Counted from the first letter of the stretch, positions 17,468 through 26,911 are shown. The stretch is 64,000 nucleotides of DNA from Cellulomonas sp. PhB143 (GCF_003752595.1 NZ_RKIJ01000017.1:57500-121499); one strand, 5' to 3'. The notes: generated by a model not told the origin, from the letters alone. Made by a program: numbers and translations.

Positions 17468-18531
17468 CCGATCACTGTGGCGGTCCACTGCTTGATCCAC
17501 TCGTCGCGGTGCTCGGTGATCTGGTCCGGCGGCACGGTGAACGGCTTCGGCGACAGCGGGGCGAACTCCTCCCAGCCGTCGGGCAGGGCGGCGCCGTCGT
17601 CGACCGGGTAGACGTACATCTGCCCCGGCACGTCCTCCTGGAACTGGCGCCCCACCAGGAAGTCGACGAGCTGCTTCGCGCCGTCGGGGTTCTTCGCGCC
17701 CGCGAGCACTCCCGCGTACTCGACCTGGCGGAAGCAGGTGTCCAGCAGCGCGGCCGTGCTCGACGACGTGCCGTCCTTCGAGATCGTCTCCGCCGGCGAG
17801 GTGCTGTACGAGAGCACGAGGGGCCTCGGGCCCTTGCCCTCGGAGCCCGAGAAGTCCGTGTAGTAGGCGTCCGACCAGCCGTCGTCGACCTTCAGCCCGT
17901 TGTCCTTCAGGCGCGTCCAGTAGTCCTGCCAGCCGTCCTCGCCGAAGGCCGCGACCGTCGCGAGCAGGAACGCGAGCCCGGGCGACGACGTCGCCGGGTT
18001 CGTGACCACGAGCAGGTCGCGGTAGGCCGGCTTCGCGAGGTCCTGCAGCGTCGTCGGTGCCGGGACGCCCTTCTTCTCGAACCAGGCCTTGTCCACGTCG
18101 ATGCAGACGTCCGACCTGTCGACCGGCGTCAACGAGTCGCCGACCACGTCGTCCTCCGCGGACGCGGGCAGGTCCGGGGAGACGTACGGGTCCAGGACGC
18201 CGGCGTCCGTCGCGCGCGTGGCGTAGGAGTTGTCGATGCCGTAGACGGCGTCCCCGAGGGGGGCGTCCTTGGTCAGCACGAGCTGGTTCACCAGGGCGCC
18301 GCCGTCGCCCGGGGCCACCTGCTTCACCGTCAGGCCGCTCTGCTTCTCGAACGCGGCCAGCACGTCGGGCGAGACCGCGAACGAGTCGTGCGTGACGAGA
18401 GTGACGGTGTCGCTCGAGCCGGACGAGCCGCCCGAGGCGGACGAGCCGGCGTCGTCGGACGAGCAGGCGGCAAGCCCCAGGGCGAGCGCGGCGCCCGCCG
18501 CGACGAGGCCGACGGTCTGTCGGTGCTGCAT
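17464..18531 (-). CDS. thiB: thiamine ABC transporter substrate-binding lipoprotein
   Basis: The 355-residue lipoprotein has a signal peptide with lipobox LGLAAC (Cys near residue 22), a Ser/Gly-rich spacer, then a two-lobe binding protein of the ThiB/iron-type cluster (VTLVTHDSFAVSPDVLAAFEKQ near the start, GDAVYGIDNSY, CIDVDKAWFEKKGVPAPTTL). It would bind thiamine or its phosphates outside the membrane and deliver them to the permease. GGGAGGA is three bases from ATG 18531 and can be hidden in a hairpin. A TPP riboswitch lies upstream, which makes the thiamine assignment strong. Confidence 0.92.
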   Translation of the reverse strand: MQHRQTVGLVAAGAALALGLAACSSDDAGSSASGGSSGSSDTVTLVTHDSFAVSPDVLAAFEKQSGLTVKQVAPGDGGALVNQLVLTKDAPLGDAVYGIDNSYATRATDAGVLDPYVSPDLPASAEDDVVGDSLTPVDRSDVCIDVDKAWFEKKGVPAPTTLQDLAKPAYRDLLVVTNPATSSPGLAFLLATVAAFGEDGWQDYWTRLKDNGLKVDDGWSDAYYTDFSGSEGKGPRPLVLSYSTSPAETISKDGTSSSTAALLDTCFRQVEYAGVLAGAKNPDGAKQLVDFLVGRQFQEDVPGQMYVYPVDDGAALPDGWEEFAPLSPKPFTVPPDQITEHRDEWIKQWTATVIG

Positions 18532-18535
18532 GGTT

Positions 18536-18556
18536 CCTCCCAGGTCGCTCAGGAGG
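18536..18556 (-). promoter_or_regulatory. Shine-Dalgarno sequestering hairpin of thiB
   Basis: CCTCC (18556-18552) can pair with GGAGG (18540-18536), which is the ribosome site of thiB. The pair lies between the TPP aptamer and the start codon and is a likely expression platform acting at translation initiation. The stem is only five base pairs, so it probably works together with alternative pairing to the aptamer. Confidence 0.45.
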
Positions 18557-18603
18557 GGACCCGCGGACATCGCCCGGACGGACGGGGTCCACGGGGTACG
18601 AGA

Positions 18604-18700
18604 TTCCCGACTTCCTCCACCGGTACGAGCCGGATCAGGTTCGAGGGTCTGCGGCGGTCCGCACTCTCAGCGCTCACCCGCGGGCCGCGCTCCCCTGTCG
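18604..18700 (-). ncRNA. TPP riboswitch (thi-box) upstream of thiBPQ
   Basis: Read on the minus strand, the segment has the conserved thi-box pieces in order: GGGGAGC, GCTGAGAG, ACCCTCGAACCTGATCCGG and GTACCGGTGGAGGAAGTCGG. These form the TPP aptamer with its pyrimidine-sensing and pyrophosphate-sensing helices. It lies about 70 bp upstream of thiB in the same orientation. When TPP is bound, thiamine uptake should be switched off. Confidence 0.95.
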
Positions 18701-18813
18701 TTCAGGTGCGACAGTACACCGCCGCGCACCGCTCGCAGCCCGCCCCTGGGCGACGGGCAGCGCTGCCGACTACGGTGGTCAGGACCAGTTTCCGCGTGTC
18801 ACCTGGAGGTCCG

Positions 18814-19116
18814 ATGAGCAAGAAGAAGAAGCACGACGACGACGTCGACCTGCCCACCAAGGTCGTCACCCTCGCGCTGACCGTCGCCGCCGGCTGGGTC
18901 GCGCAGAAGGCGGTGGGCCAGGTCTGGAAGAAGGCGACCGGCAACGACGCCCCGACCGACACGGACGACCCGGAGGTCGGCATCGTCCAGGCCGTGACCT
19001 TCGCGGCCGTCGCCGGCGCCGCGGCCGTGCTCGCGCGCCGCCTCGCCGCCTCGCAGGCAGGCCGCCTGACCGGCCGGTTCTTCGGCTCCGAGCCGCCGGC
19101 CGACATCGTGGACTGA
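18814..19116 (+). CDS. DUF4235 domain protein
   Basis: This 100-residue protein begins with a lysine-rich stretch (KKKKHDDD), followed by two hydrophobic helices (about residues 20-38 and 58-75) joined by an acidic loop (TDTDDPEVG). This matches the actinobacterial DUF4235 family of small membrane proteins of unknown function. GGAGG lies five bases before ATG 18814, and TACGGT about 45 bp upstream could be its -10. It is divergent from the thiamine operon and followed by a hairpin. Confidence 0.8.
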   Translation: MSKKKKHDDDVDLPTKVVTLALTVAAGWVAQKAVGQVWKKATGNDAPTDTDDPEVGIVQAVTFAAVAGAAAVLARRLAASQAGRLTGRFFGSEPPADIVD

Positions 19117-19145
19117 CCCCCCGTCGCGCGCGCGCCGTGGGGGTC
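19115..19145 (+). terminator. hairpin after the DUF4235 gene
   Basis: GACCCCC (19115-19121) pairs with GGGGGTC (19139-19145) around an alternating CG loop that can also fold. The hairpin begins at the stop codon of the DUF4235 gene and precedes narK. No T-run follows. Confidence 0.5.
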
Positions 19146-19210
19146 GGGGCTAGCGTCTGTGCTGTAGCCGCTGCAGCCAGACCATCGACGACGACGGATC
19201 GGGGCCCGCC

Positions 19211-20470
19211 ATGAGCCAGGGTGACGTGACAGACCGACCGGCCGACGCGTTACCTCCCGGCGACGCGCGCCCGGTGTCGGGGGCGGGCGGGTCCCGGGGG
19301 GTGCAGCTCGGGCTGTCGACGGCGGTCTTCGCCGTCAACTTCTGGGCGTGGGCGCTGCTGGGACCGCTCGGGGGGGCGTTCGCCGAGGGGCTCGGCCTCG
19401 ACTCCTTCCAGCAGTCCGCGGTCGTCGCGGTGCCCGTGATCGTCGGCTCGCTCGGCCGGATCCCGGTCGGCGCCCTCACCGACCGGTACGGCGCGCGGCT
19501 GATGTTCCCGCTGATCACGTTCCTGACGATCCTGCCGGTCCTGTTCGTCGGGTACGTCGCGGACAGCTACGCCACGCTGCTGCTCGGCGGCTTCTTCCTC
19601 GGCCTCGGCGGCACCACCTTCGCCATCGGCGTCCCGTTCAACAACGCGTGGTTCCCGCCCGCGCGGCGTGGCACTGCCATCGGCATCTTCGGCGCGGGCA
19701 TGGGCGGGACCGCGATCGCGTCCTTCACCACCGTGCCCATCGCGGACGCGTGGGGCCGCGAGGCGCCCTTCCTCATCGTCGCGATCGTCCTGGCGGTCTT
19801 CGGTGTCCTCTCGATCCTCGTGATCAAGGACTCGCCGGACCGTCCCGCCCCGCCCGACGAGGGCATGCTGTCCCGCTTCTGGGCCACCTTCAAGCTCCCC
19901 GTGACCCTGCAGCTCTCGTGGCTGTACGCGATCGGGTTCGGGGGGTTCGTGGCGTTCTCCGTCTATCTCCCGACGCTGCTCGTCAACCAGTACGACCTGA
20001 GCGCGAGCGACGCCGCGTCCCGCACCGCGGGGTTCGTCGTCGTCGCGGTCATCATGCGCCCGGTCGGCGGCGTCCTCTCCGACCGGATCGGCGGCGTGAA
20101 CGTGTCGATCGTCTGCTTCGGGGCCGCCACGCTGCTCGCGGCGTGGCTGATCCTCGAGCCGGACCTGGTGCCGGGCGCGACGATCGCGTACCTCGGGCTC
20201 GCGTTCTTCCTCGGCGCGTCGACCGGCTCCACGTTCGCGCTCGTCGCCGAGCTCGCGCCGCCGTCCAAGGTCGGCGGCGTCACCGGCGTCGTCGGCGCGA
20301 TCGGTGGTCTCGGCGGCTTCATCCCGCCGCTCGTCATGGGTGCCGTGTACGGGAACAACGGCAGCTACGGGATCGGCTTCCTGCTCCTCACGGCGGCCGT
20401 CCTCGCGACGTTCCTGTTCACCCTCGGTCCGGTACGCCGCCGCCAGCGGCTGGGGCGCGCCGCCGACTGA
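19211..20470 (+). CDS. narK: NarK-type nitrate/nitrite transporter (MFS)
   Basis: The 419-residue protein has about 12 membrane helices. It has the nitrate-nitrite porter landmarks: NFWAWALLGPLGG (about 41-53), the arginine-bearing segment SLGRIPVGALTDRYGAR with MFS motif A, and a second arginine in RPVGGVLSDRIGG in the C-terminal half. The glycine-rich segments GGFFLGLGGTTFAIGVPFNNAWFP and GVVGAIGGLGGFIPP are the two nitrate signature regions. It would exchange nitrate for nitrite or take up nitrate for the narGHJI enzyme encoded downstream. The first 30 residues are polar and variable. Confidence 0.92.
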   Translation: MSQGDVTDRPADALPPGDARPVSGAGGSRGVQLGLSTAVFAVNFWAWALLGPLGGAFAEGLGLDSFQQSAVVAVPVIVGSLGRIPVGALTDRYGARLMFPLITFLTILPVLFVGYVADSYATLLLGGFFLGLGGTTFAIGVPFNNAWFPPARRGTAIGIFGAGMGGTAIASFTTVPIADAWGREAPFLIVAIVLAVFGVLSILVIKDSPDRPAPPDEGMLSRFWATFKLPVTLQLSWLYAIGFGGFVAFSVYLPTLLVNQYDLSASDAASRTAGFVVVAVIMRPVGGVLSDRIGGVNVSIVCFGAATLLAAWLILEPDLVPGATIAYLGLAFFLGASTGSTFALVAELAPPSKVGGVTGVVGAIGGLGGFIPPLVMGAVYGNNGSYGIGFLLLTAAVLATFLFTLGPVRRRQRLGRAAD

Positions 20471-20511
20471 TCCACGCCGTCCCTGCCGTGGGACCTGGCT
20501 ACGGTGAGCCC

Positions 20512-21807
20512 ATGCATCCCGCGCCGGACGGCTCTCGAACCCCCAGCCCCACCGGCACCCGCTCCGTCGAGGAGCACCTGGCCCGGGTCCTGGCCCGCGT
20601 CGCCCCGCTGCCCCTCGTGCGGGTCTCGCTCGACGACGCCGTCGGCGCCGTCCTGGGCGAACCCCTGGTCGCGGCCGCGGACGTCCCGCCCTTCGACGCC
20701 TCCGCGATGGACGGGTACGCGGTGCGCGCGCCCGACGTCGCGGGGGCACGGCCCGAGGCCCCGGTGCGGTTGCGCGTCGTGGGCGACGTCGTGGCCGGCC
20801 CGAGCGCGGCGGTCGCCCCCCTCGTCCGGGGCGCGGCGCTGCGGATCATGACAGGCGCCCCGGTGCCCGCGGGCGCCGACGCCGTCGTACCGGTCGAGCT
20901 GACCTCGACCGGGCGGTTCGACCACGGGCCGCTCGCCGCCCCGGGCGCCACGATCGAGGTCCGCGGGCCGGGCCGCGGGCACGTCCGGCACCGCGCGGAG
21001 GACGTCACCTCGGGCGACCTGCTGGCCGACGCCGGAGCACCGGTCACGTCCCGCCTCGCCTCGGTCGCGGCCTGCGTGGGCCGCACGGACCTGCTCGTCC
21101 ACCGCCGCCCGCGCGTCGTCGTCGTCTCCACGGGGAACGAGCTCGCGGCGACGGGCGTCGTGCCCGTCGCCGGCGAGATCCCCGACTCCAACTCCTTCCT
21201 GCTCGCCGCGAGCGCGCGCGACGCGGGGGCGGACGTGGTGCGCCGCGGGGCGGTCCCCGACACGACCGACGCCCTGCGCGCCGTCCTCGACGAGGCCGCC
21301 GAGCGTGCCGACCTGATCGTCACCTCGGGCGGCGTCAGCGCAGGGGCGATGGACGTCGTCCGCCACCTGCTGACCACCGCACCGGAGGCGGACGACGCGG
21401 ACGTCGCCGCGGTCGCGATGCAGCCGGGCAGGCCGCAGCTGCTCGCCCGCTGGCGCGGTGTGCCGGTCCTCGCCCTGCCGGGCAACCCCGTCGCGGCGTT
21501 CGTCTCGTTCGAGCTGTTCGTGCGGCCGGCGATCTCGCGCCTGCGCGGCGCCGTCGCGCCCGCCCCCGCCCGGGTCACGCGGCGGGCGGCCTCGGCGTGG
21601 GCCTCGCCCGCAGGGCGCCTGCAGGTCGTGCCCGTGGTGCACGACGACGACGGCCGGGTCCGGCTCGCCGGGGCCCCGGACGGGCGCGGGTCGGGCTCGC
21701 ACCGGGTGTCGGTGCTCGTGCGGGCGGACGCCCTCGCGCTGGTCCCCGCCCCCGTGGGCACGGTCGCGGTCGGCGACCCGGTCGACGTCGTCCTGCTCGG
21801 CGGTTGA
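20512..21807 (+). CDS. moeA: molybdopterin molybdenumtransferase
   Basis: The 431-residue enzyme inserts molybdate into adenylylated molybdopterin. Landmarks are FDASAMDGYAV (about residues 62-72) in the N-terminal domain, GAALRIMTGAPVPAGADAVVPVE, the MogA-like core with STGNELAATG, GEIPDSNS and TSGGVSAGAMD, and ALPGNPVAAFVSFELFV. Length is normal for MoeA. TACGGT (20500-20505) is six bases before ATG 20512 and there is no ribosome site, so the message is probably leaderless. moaC follows 18 bp later. Confidence 0.95.
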   Translation: MHPAPDGSRTPSPTGTRSVEEHLARVLARVAPLPLVRVSLDDAVGAVLGEPLVAAADVPPFDASAMDGYAVRAPDVAGARPEAPVRLRVVGDVVAGPSAAVAPLVRGAALRIMTGAPVPAGADAVVPVELTSTGRFDHGPLAAPGATIEVRGPGRGHVRHRAEDVTSGDLLADAGAPVTSRLASVAACVGRTDLLVHRRPRVVVVSTGNELAATGVVPVAGEIPDSNSFLLAASARDAGADVVRRGAVPDTTDALRAVLDEAAERADLIVTSGGVSAGAMDVVRHLLTTAPEADDADVAAVAMQPGRPQLLARWRGVPVLALPGNPVAAFVSFELFVRPAISRLRGAVAPAPARVTRRAASAWASPAGRLQVVPVVHDDDGRVRLAGAPDGRGSGSHRVSVLVRADALALVPAPVGTVAVGDPVDVVLLGG

Positions 21808-21825
21808 CGGTGCGAGAGTAGGAGC

Positions 21826-22329
21826 GTGACGAGCACACCGAACCCCCCTGACGCCCGCTTCACCCATCTCGACGACGCCGGGCACGCGCGCATGGTGGAC
21901 GTGACCGAGAAGCGCCCGACCGTGCGCTCGGCGACGGCGACCGGCACCGTCCTGTGCGCGCCGCCCGTCGTGGCCGCGCTCCGGTCGGGGACGGTGCCCA
22001 AGGGCGACGTGCTCGCGGTCGCCCGGATCGCGGGCATCGCAGCCGCCAAGCGCACCCCCGAGCTCCTGCCGCTCGCCCACGTCATCGGAGTGCACGGCGC
22101 GGTGGTCGACGTCGAGGTCGCCGACCACGGCGTCGAGGTCCGGGCGACCGTGCGGACGGCGGACCGCACCGGGGTGGAGATGGAGGCGCTGACCGCGGTC
22201 GCCGTCGCCGGCCTCGCCGTGGTGGACATGGTCAAGGGGCTCGACAAGTCGGTCGAGCTGACCGCCGTCCGGCTCCAGGCGAAGACCGGCGGGAAGTCCG
22301 GCGACTGGGCGCGGCCGGACGGTCCGTGA
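21826..22329 (+). CDS. moaC: cyclic pyranopterin monophosphate synthase
   Basis: The 167-residue enzyme makes cyclic pyranopterin monophosphate from the MoaA product. It has the family start FTHLDDAGHARMVDVTEKRPTVRSA, the core AGIAAAKRTPELLPLAHVIGVHG (catalytic lysine and histidine), and the end motif GVEMEALTAVAVAGLAVVDMVKG. GTG 21826 follows GGAG closely; GAGAGT upstream could serve as a -10 but the gene probably also reads from the moeA promoter. The partner enzyme gene moaA is not in this window. Confidence 0.95.
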   Translation: MTSTPNPPDARFTHLDDAGHARMVDVTEKRPTVRSATATGTVLCAPPVVAALRSGTVPKGDVLAVARIAGIAAAKRTPELLPLAHVIGVHGAVVDVEVADHGVEVRATVRTADRTGVEMEALTAVAVAGLAVVDMVKGLDKSVELTAVRLQAKTGGKSGDWARPDGP

Positions 22330-22420
22330 GGTCCGGTGGGCGCCGGCGGGGCGTGCGACGATCGGCGGGGACAGGAGCACGCACGACTGCCGAGAGGCGA
22401 GAGAACGAAGGAGCGAGACC

Positions 22421-22750
22421 GTGACGAACGACCTGGAGCGGTGGGCGGAGGCCGTCGCCGACGAGCTCGGCGTGGACATCGACGTCGTCGACGTGGCGGG
22501 GGTGCTCGACCTGGCGCGCGACGCCGCCCACCAGGTGGAGCGCCCGGCGGCCCCGCTCACGGCGTTCGTCGCCGGGTACGCCGCGGCCACCGCGGCAGCC
22601 GAGGGGGCGGACCCGCAGGACGCGGTCGACGACGCGCTCTCCCGCGCCTCCGAGCTCGCGCTGGGCTGGAGCTCGGAGCCCGTCGTCGCGCTCGGTGAGG
22701 CGGGGACCACGGGCGGCGACCCCACGGGCGGCGACGAGGACGAGGCCTGA
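22421..22750 (+). CDS. DUF6457 domain protein in molybdenum cofactor cluster
   Basis: This 109-residue acidic helical protein (LERWAEAVADELGVDIDVVD, RDAAHQVERPAAPLTAFVAGYAAA) matches what I know as DUF6457, a small actinobacterial domain found next to, or fused with, MobA-type nucleotidyltransferases. The function is unknown. It sits between moaC and moaD; moaD begins two bases after its stop, so the two are coupled. The last 25 residues are Gly/Asp-rich and disordered. GAAGGAG lies nine bases before GTG 22421. Confidence 0.7.
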   Translation: MTNDLERWAEAVADELGVDIDVVDVAGVLDLARDAAHQVERPAAPLTAFVAGYAAATAAAEGADPQDAVDDALSRASELALGWSSEPVVALGEAGTTGGDPTGGDEDEA

Positions 22751-22752
22751 GC

Positions 22753-22989
22753 GTGCCGCGGGTGCGCTACTTCGCCGGCGCGCGGGACGCTGCCGGCGCC
22801 GACGCCGAGGACGTCGCCGCAGCGACGCTCGGCGAGCTGCTCGGCGGCCTCGCCGCGCGGGACGCCGGCCTCGCCGACGTGCTCGCGCGGTGCTCGGTGC
22901 TCGTCGACGGCGTCCGCACCGCGGAGCCGTCGACACCGCTGGGCGGCGACGTCACCGTCGACGTTCTGCCCCCGTTCGCGGGCGGCTGA
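22753..22989 (+). CDS. moaD: molybdopterin synthase sulfur carrier subunit
   Basis: The 78-residue ubiquitin-like protein starts VRYFAGARDAAG and ends in PPFAGG. The C-terminal Gly-Gly is the site that is thiocarboxylated to donate sulfur to precursor Z in molybdopterin synthase. The large partner MoaE is not encoded nearby. GTG 22753 follows the previous stop by two bases. Confidence 0.92.
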   Translation: MPRVRYFAGARDAAGADAEDVAAATLGELLGGLAARDAGLADVLARCSVLVDGVRTAEPSTPLGGDVTVDVLPPFAGG

Positions 22990-23110
22990 CGGCGCGTCGG
23001 CCGGGTGCCCGGTCGACGCCGGACCGCCCGCTCGGGAGGCACTCGCACGGGGTGCGGGACATACTCGCGAGAGATCGTCCGCACCGCGCGCCACGTCCGA
23101 TGGAGGCCGT

Positions 23111-26100
23111 ATGTCGCAGTCCACCGTCCCTGCCGGCACGGGAAAGGCCTCTGCGGACGGACCGGGAGGGCTCGAGGGGGCGCTGCTCGGCCTCGGCAAG
23201 CACCTTCGCCCCGGCACGGTCTCCCCGGACATGCGGCAGCTCTTCCTCCAGGGCGGACGCCAGGGCGACGTCTTCTACCGGGACCGCTGGTCGCACGACA
23301 AGGTGGTGCGCTCCACCCACGGCGTGAACTGCACGGGCTCGTGCTCCTGGAAGGTCTACGTCAAGGACGGGATCATCACGTGGGAGACGCAGCAGACCGA
23401 CTACCCGTCCGTCGGTGCGGGCTCCCCGGAGTACGAGCCGCGGGGCTGCCCGCGCGGTGCGGCGTTCAGCTGGTACACCTACTCGCCCACACGCGTGCGC
23501 TACCCGTACGTCCGCGGCGCCCTGCTCGAGGTGTACCGGGCGGCCAAGGCGCGGGTCGGCGGCGACCCGGTGCGCGCCTGGGCCGCGGTGACGGGCGACC
23601 CGGAGACCGCCCGCCGCTACAAGAGCGCCCGCGGCAAGGGCGGGCTGGTCCGCGCGTCGTGGGACGAGGCGGCGGAGATCGTCGCGGCCGCGCACGTGCA
23701 CACGATCAAGGAGTACGGGCCGGACCGCATCGCAGGCTTCTCGCCGATCCCTGCGATGTCGATGGTCTCGCACGGCGTCGGGTCGAGGTTCGTCACGCTC
23801 CTCGGCGGCACGATGCTCTCCTTCTACGACTGGTACGCGGACCTGCCGGTGGCCTCGCCCCAGGTGTTCGGCGACCAGACGGACGTGCCCGAGTCCGCCG
23901 ACTGGTGGAACTCGACGTACTGCATCATGTGGGGGTCGAACGTCCCGGTGACCCGCACCCCGGACGCGCACTTCATGGCGGAGGCGCGGTACCGGGGCCA
24001 GAAGGTCGTCACGGTCTCGCCCGACTACGCGGACAACACGAAGTTCGCCGACGAGTGGCTCGCCGTGCACCCCGGGACGGACGGGGCACTGGCGCTCGCG
24101 ATGGGGCACGTCATCCTCTCGGAGTTCCTCGTGGCCCGGCGCACCCCGAGGTTCGTGGACTACCTGAAGCGGTTCACGGACTCGCCGTTCCTCGTGACGC
24201 TCGTCCCGCGTGGCACGGACGGCACGTTCACACCGGGAAAGTTCCTCACCGCGGCGGACCTGCCGGCGCACGCCGGCACCGCCAACGCGGCGTTCAAGAC
24301 GGTCCTGCTCGACGCGGACGGGGCCCCTGTCGTCCCGAACGGCTCGCTCGGCCACCGGTTCGGCGACGCGGACGCGGGCGCGTGGAACCTCGAGCTGGGT
24401 GACGTGGACCCCCAGCTCTCCCTCGCCGACCTCCCGAGCACGACGCGCAGCGCGGCGGTCGAGCTGCCGCGCTTCGACCTGACCCCCGCGCCGGACGACG
24501 AGACGGGCCGGCACGTGGGCGGGGCGGGGTCGCTCGTGCGGGGGGTCCCGGTCCGCGAGGTCGACGGGCACCTGGTCACCACGGTCTTCGACCTCCTGCT
24601 CGCCCAGTACGGCGTCACCCGCCCCGACCTCGAGCTGCCGGGCGAGTGGCCCACCGGGTACGACGACGCCGACGCGCCCGGCACCCCGGCCTGGCAGGAG
24701 GCGTTCACGGGGGTCGACGCGGGGCAGGCCGCGCGCATCGGCCGGGAGTTCGCGCAGAACGCGGAGGACTCGGGCGGGCGCTCGATGATCATCATGGGTG
24801 CGGGGACCAACCACTGGTTCCACTCCGACACGATCTATCGGGCGTTCCTCGCGCTGACCACGATGACCGGCTGCCAGGGGGTCAACGGTGGCGGCTGGGC
24901 GCACTACGTCGGCCAGGAGAAGTGCCGGCCGGTCACCGGCTGGGCCCAGTATGCGAACGGCCTCGACTGGAGCCGCCCGCCGCGGCACATGATCGGCACC
25001 GCGTTCTGGTACACGTCCTCCGACCAGTGGCGCTACGACGGGCTGCCGGCGTCGTCCCTCGCCGCCACGACCGGGACGGGCATGTTCGAGGGGCGTACCA
25101 CGGCGGACTGCCTCGTCGAGTCGGCGCAGCGCGGCTGGATGCCGAGCTACCCGCAGTTCGACCGCAACCCCCTCGACCTCGTCGACGAGGCCCGCGCTGC
25201 GGGCAAGGACCCTGCCGAGCACGTCGTCGACGAGCTCCGGGCCGGGCGCCTGCGGTTCGCGGTCGAGGACCCGGACGACCCGGTGAACTTCCCGCGCTGC
25301 ATCACGATGTGGCGCGCCAACGTCCTCGGCTCGTCGGGCAAGGGCAACGAGTACTTCCTCAAGCACCTGCTCGGTGCGGACTCGGCGGTGCTCGCCGAGG
25401 AGTCCGGCCCGGGGCGGCGCCCGTCGACCATGGTCTGGCGCGAGGACGCCCCCGAGGGCAAGCTCGACCTGCTCACGACCATGGACTTCCGGATGACGAG
25501 CACCACGCTCTTCTCCGACGTCGTGCTCCCGGCCGCCACCTGGTACGAGAAGCACGACCTCTCGACCACCGACATGCACCCGTTCGTGCACTCGTTCAAC
25601 CCGGCGATCAACCCGCCGTGGCAGACCAAGACCGACTTCGCGACGTTCCACCTGCTCGCGCAGAAGGTCTCCGAGCTCTCGGTCGAGCACCTCGGGGTGC
25701 GCGAGGACCTCGTCGCCGTGCCGCTGCAGCACGACACCCCGGACGCGATGGCCGTGCCGCACGGCACCGTCGAGGACTCGGGCGTCGGCGTCACCGGCCG
25801 CCCGCTGGTCCCCGGCGTGACCATGCCGAGGCTCGTCGTCGTCGAGCGCGACTACCCGGCGCTCGCGGCCCGCATGGCGGCGCTCGGGCCGCTCGCCGTG
25901 CGCGCCGGCATGGCCACCAAGGGCGTCACGTACCACCCGGACGTCGAGGAGCGCACGCTCGGCGAGGTCAACGGGCTCGTCCCCTCGGGTCCCGCGGCGG
26001 GCCGCCCGCGCCTCGACAAGGACATCCACGCGTGCGAGATGATCCTGGCGCTCTCCGGCACCACGAACGGCCGGCTGGCGACCCAGGGATTCGAGGAGCT

Positions 26101-26911
26101 CGAGAAGCGCACCGGCGTCGAGCTCGCCGATCTGAGCCGCGACGAGCAGGGCAAGCGCGTCACGTTCCCCGACGTCCAGTCCCGCCCGACGACGGTCATC
26201 ACCTCCCCGGAGTGGTCCGGTTCGGAGCACGGCGGGCGCCGGTACACGGCGTTCGCGGTCAACGTGGAGCGCCTCAAGCCGTGGCACACCCTCACGGGCC
26301 GCCAGCACTTCTTCCTCGACCACGACTGGATGACCGAGCTCGGTGAGCAGCTGCCCGTGTTCCGCCCGCCGCTCGATCTGCACCGCCTGTTCGAGGGCGA
26401 TCGCGCCCCGGGTGACACCACGCCGTCGGGCGCCCCGGGGAGCGAGGGCCAGGCCGAGGTGGCCGTGCGCTACCTGACGCCGCACTCGAAGTGGTCGATC
26501 CACTCGGAGTACCAGGACAACCTGTTCATGCTCTCGCTCTCGCGCGGCGGGCCGAACATCTGGATGTCCCCGCAGGACGCCGCGAAGATCGGGGTCCGGG
26601 ACAACGAGTGGATCGAGGCCTACAACCGCAACGGGGTCGTGGTGGCGCGGGCGGTCGTCAGCCACCGGATGCCCGAGGGCACGGTGTACATGTACCACGC
26701 GACCGACCGTACGGTCGACGTCCCGCTCGCCGAGACGTCGGGACAGCGCGGCGGGATCCACAACTCGCTGACCCGGATCCTGCTCAAGCCGAGCCACCTC
26801 GTCGGTGGGTACGCGCAGCTCTCCTTCGCCTTCAACTACCTCGGCCCCACGGGCAACCAGCGCGACGAGGTCACCACGATCCGCCGCCGCAGCCAGGAGG
26901 TCACGTACTGA
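23111..26911 (+). CDS. narG: respiratory nitrate reductase alpha subunit
   Basis: The 1266-residue catalytic subunit reduces nitrate to nitrite at a bis-MGD molybdenum centre on the cytoplasmic face. THGVNCTGSCSWKVYVK (about 72-88) with GCPRGAAF (about 116) supplies the His/Cys ligands of the FS0 cluster. FYDWYADLP (about 238-246) contains the aspartate that coordinates molybdenum. The C-terminal part (ARAVVSHRMPEGTVYMYHATDR) is the MGD-binding domain. Length matches E. coli NarG. There is no twin-arginine signal, which fits the inward-facing Nar enzyme. Its stop shares one base with the narH start. Confidence 0.97.
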   Translation: MSQSTVPAGTGKASADGPGGLEGALLGLGKHLRPGTVSPDMRQLFLQGGRQGDVFYRDRWSHDKVVRSTHGVNCTGSCSWKVYVKDGIITWETQQTDYPSVGAGSPEYEPRGCPRGAAFSWYTYSPTRVRYPYVRGALLEVYRAAKARVGGDPVRAWAAVTGDPETARRYKSARGKGGLVRASWDEAAEIVAAAHVHTIKEYGPDRIAGFSPIPAMSMVSHGVGSRFVTLLGGTMLSFYDWYADLPVASPQVFGDQTDVPESADWWNSTYCIMWGSNVPVTRTPDAHFMAEARYRGQKVVTVSPDYADNTKFADEWLAVHPGTDGALALAMGHVILSEFLVARRTPRFVDYLKRFTDSPFLVTLVPRGTDGTFTPGKFLTAADLPAHAGTANAAFKTVLLDADGAPVVPNGSLGHRFGDADAGAWNLELGDVDPQLSLADLPSTTRSAAVELPRFDLTPAPDDETGRHVGGAGSLVRGVPVREVDGHLVTTVFDLLLAQYGVTRPDLELPGEWPTGYDDADAPGTPAWQEAFTGVDAGQAARIGREFAQNAEDSGGRSMIIMGAGTNHWFHSDTIYRAFLALTTMTGCQGVNGGGWAHYVGQEKCRPVTGWAQYANGLDWSRPPRHMIGTAFWYTSSDQWRYDGLPASSLAATTGTGMFEGRTTADCLVESAQRGWMPSYPQFDRNPLDLVDEARAAGKDPAEHVVDELRAGRLRFAVEDPDDPVNFPRCITMWRANVLGSSGKGNEYFLKHLLGADSAVLAEESGPGRRPSTMVWREDAPEGKLDLLTTMDFRMTSTTLFSDVVLPAATWYEKHDLSTTDMHPFVHSFNPAINPPWQTKTDFATFHLLAQKVSELSVEHLGVREDLVAVPLQHDTPDAMAVPHGTVEDSGVGVTGRPLVPGVTMPRLVVVERDYPALAARMAALGPLAVRAGMATKGVTYHPDVEERTLGEVNGLVPSGPAAGRPRLDKDIHACEMILALSGTTNGRLATQGFEELEKRTGVELADLSRDEQGKRVTFPDVQSRPTTVITSPEWSGSEHGGRRYTAFAVNVERLKPWHTLTGRQHFFLDHDWMTELGEQLPVFRPPLDLHRLFEGDRAPGDTTPSGAPGSEGQAEVAVRYLTPHSKWSIHSEYQDNLFMLSLSRGGPNIWMSPQDAAKIGVRDNEWIEAYNRNGVVVARAVVSHRMPEGTVYMYHATDRTVDVPLAETSGQRGGIHNSLTRILLKPSHLVGGYAQLSFAFNYLGPTGNQRDEVTTIRRRSQEVTY

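Noticed and set aside
22952..26797. A very long open frame antisense to narG, and similar ones antisense to the GH92 and GH2 genes (56556-60389, 35509-39294)
   Set aside because: They mirror the codon bias of the real genes on the other strand. They are Arg, His, Val and Asp-rich with no recognisable domains, while the sense frames are full-length known enzymes.
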